Source of the DNA: Woeseiaceae bacterium
GTDB lineage: Bacteria; Pseudomonadota; Gammaproteobacteria; Steroidobacterales; Woeseiaceae
Direction of reading: 5' to 3'
DNA length: 6,079 nt
Assembly: GCA_022615525.1 (NCBI GenBank)
Contig: JAKEGN010000210.1
Coordinates: 1-6,079 of the forward strand
The notes beneath the pieces were generated by a model. It was not told where the DNA came from. It saw only the letters and a program-made list of their open reading frames with translations, and ran no database searches. The position numbers and the translations under genes are program-made. Within the stretch, counting starts at the first letter, position 1, and every line of letters begins with the position of its first letter. Below, piece after piece: positions 5,064-6,079 of the stretch.

Positions 5064-6079
5064 ATGTCGGGTGAGCAGCTGGACATCAATCTGCTCAAGA
5101 ACTTTTCCCCATTGGATGGTTTGAAGCGGGATAACCTGATTGCGCTCGCGCGCAAAGTTCAGGTCCGTGAACTGTCGCCGCAACAGATCCTGTTCAAGGA
5201 GGGCGACACCGAGAAGCGAACCATTTATGTCGTCTCTGGCTCCCTGGAGCTACTGGACCAGGGCAAGGTGACGGAGATCATCCAGGGCGGCAAAGATGCC
5301 GCCAGGAATCCGGTCGCACCGCAGTTTCCGCGTCGCGTGGCGGCACGTGCACGAGACCGCGTACAGTACATCTCGATCGACAGCGACCTGCTAGATGTCA
5401 TGCTCACCTGGGACCAGACCGGTTCGTACGAGGTCTCTGAGCTGCAAGGCCAGATTGACGTCGGCGACGACTGGATGACCATGCTGTTGCAGACCAAGGC
5501 CTTTCACAAGATCCCGCCCGCCAACATCCAGGCGATCTTCATGCGCATGCAGCAGATCAATTACAAAGCAGGCGACGTCGTACTCAAACAGGGCTCGGAA
5601 GGCGATTTCTTTTACGTATTGACTCGCGGCAAATGCCTCGTGACCCGTGAAACGCCCTTGAACAAGGACGGTATCAAACTTGCGGAGCTGTCCGTTGGTG
5701 ACACCTTCGGCGAGGAAGCGTTGATCTCCGATGCCAAACGCAATGCAACCGTGACCATGCAGACCGATGGATCGGTCATGCGACTCGGCAAGGAAGATTT
5801 CAAACGGCTGCTGAACGAACCGATGCTCGACTGGGTAACAGCCAAGGAAGCAGAGCAGATCGTCAGCTCCGGCGGCAAATGGCTGGACGTGCGTTTGCCT
5901 TCCGAGTTCGAAAACCAGCACAAGGACGGTGCGCTGAACATTCCGCTTTATTTCATACGCCTAAAGATCAATACGCTCGATCCCGCAATGAAGTATGTCG
6001 TCTGCTGCGATACCGGTCGCCGCAGTTCGGCGGGAGCCTATATCCTGAGCGAGCGCGGCTATCATGCCTACGTACTGAA
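5064..6079 (+). CDS. Tandem cNMP-binding domains fused to a rhodanese domain, C-terminus cut off
   Basis: The frame is open from ATG 5064 to the window edge; 338 codons are visible and no stop is reached. Domain 1 (about residues 12-112) resembles a cyclic-nucleotide-binding barrel, with LFKEGD and YVVSGSLELL, but lacks a recognisable phosphate-binding cassette. Domain 2 (about 146-256) has the full pattern, including VLKQGSEGDFFYVL (173-186) and FGEEAL...RNAT (215-229) with Glu217 and Arg226, so it probably binds a cyclic nucleotide. From about residue 262 a rhodanese domain follows, with LDVR (274-277) and an active-site loop C-D-T-G-R-R from Cys315, preceded by Cys314. Rhodaneses carry a persulfide on this cysteine. 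There is no DNA-binding helix-turn-helix in the visible part and no membrane segment. Ligand-controlled sulfur transfer or redox sensing is inferred. It is 170 bp from the FadJ-like gene and may be separately transcribed. Confidence 0.88.
   Translation, partial: MSGEQLDINLLKNFSPLDGLKRDNLIALARKVQVRELSPQQILFKEGDTEKRTIYVVSGSLELLDQGKVTEIIQGGKDAARNPVAPQFPRRVAARARDRVQYISIDSDLLDVMLTWDQTGSYEVSELQGQIDVGDDWMTMLLQTKAFHKIPPANIQAIFMRMQQINYKAGDVVLKQGSEGDFFYVLTRGKCLVTRETPLNKDGIKLAELSVGDTFGEEALISDAKRNATVTMQTDGSVMRLGKEDFKRLLNEPMLDWVTAKEAEQIVSSGGKWLDVRLPSEFENQHKDGALNIPLYFIRLKINTLDPAMKYVVCCDTGRRSSAGAYILSERGYHAYVL

Overview
The window is a GC-rich bacterial segment. Its gene types point to a gammaproteobacterium, probably environmental: a GlpQ-type glycerophosphodiesterase, a FadJ/FadB-type two-domain beta-oxidation protein, and a cNMP-binding/rhodanese regulator. 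That placement rests on gene style, not on a marker gene, so it is only moderately certain.

Layout. Positions 1-140 hold the first 46 codons of an unrecognised membrane-anchored protein on the minus strand, running off the left edge. After a 246-bp non-coding stretch (141-386) comes a minus-strand pair: a TIR-like (DUF1863/ThsB-like) protein at 1408-1857, then the glycerophosphodiester phosphodiesterase at 387-1340. A 23-codon ORF with a strong ribosome-binding site lies between them and overlaps the phosphodiesterase start. A 236-bp divergent intergenic region (1858-2093) carries three short perfect hairpins. From it a plus-strand group runs rightward: an endonuclease/exonuclease/phosphatase (EEP) family hydrolase at 2094-2828, then the FadJ-like protein at 2857-4893. 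These two are linked by an 11-codon ORF with ATGA overlaps at both ends. A 170-bp gap follows, containing a perfect 12-bp inverted repeat (4898-4909 with 4969-4980). The last gene, 5064 to the right edge, encodes two cNMP-binding domains and a rhodanese domain and is cut off at the end.

How the genes may work together. GDPD releases glycerol-3-phosphate from deacylated phospholipids, and the FadJ-like enzyme degrades fatty acyl-CoA, so a lipid-turnover theme is reasonable. The EEP hydrolase could fit such a theme, since its superfamily includes phospholipid and inositol phosphatases, but its substrate cannot be read from sequence. The TIR-like protein is the outlier. It belongs to a family used as the sensor/signal-producing half of Thoeris anti-phage systems, but no ThsA-like partner is in the window, and the glutamate expected at its catalytic position appears to be glutamine.

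The observations most worth a second look are the TIR-like Glu-to-Gln change and its gene neighbourhood, the two mini-ORFs at gene junctions, and the large inverted repeat downstream of the FadJ-like gene.
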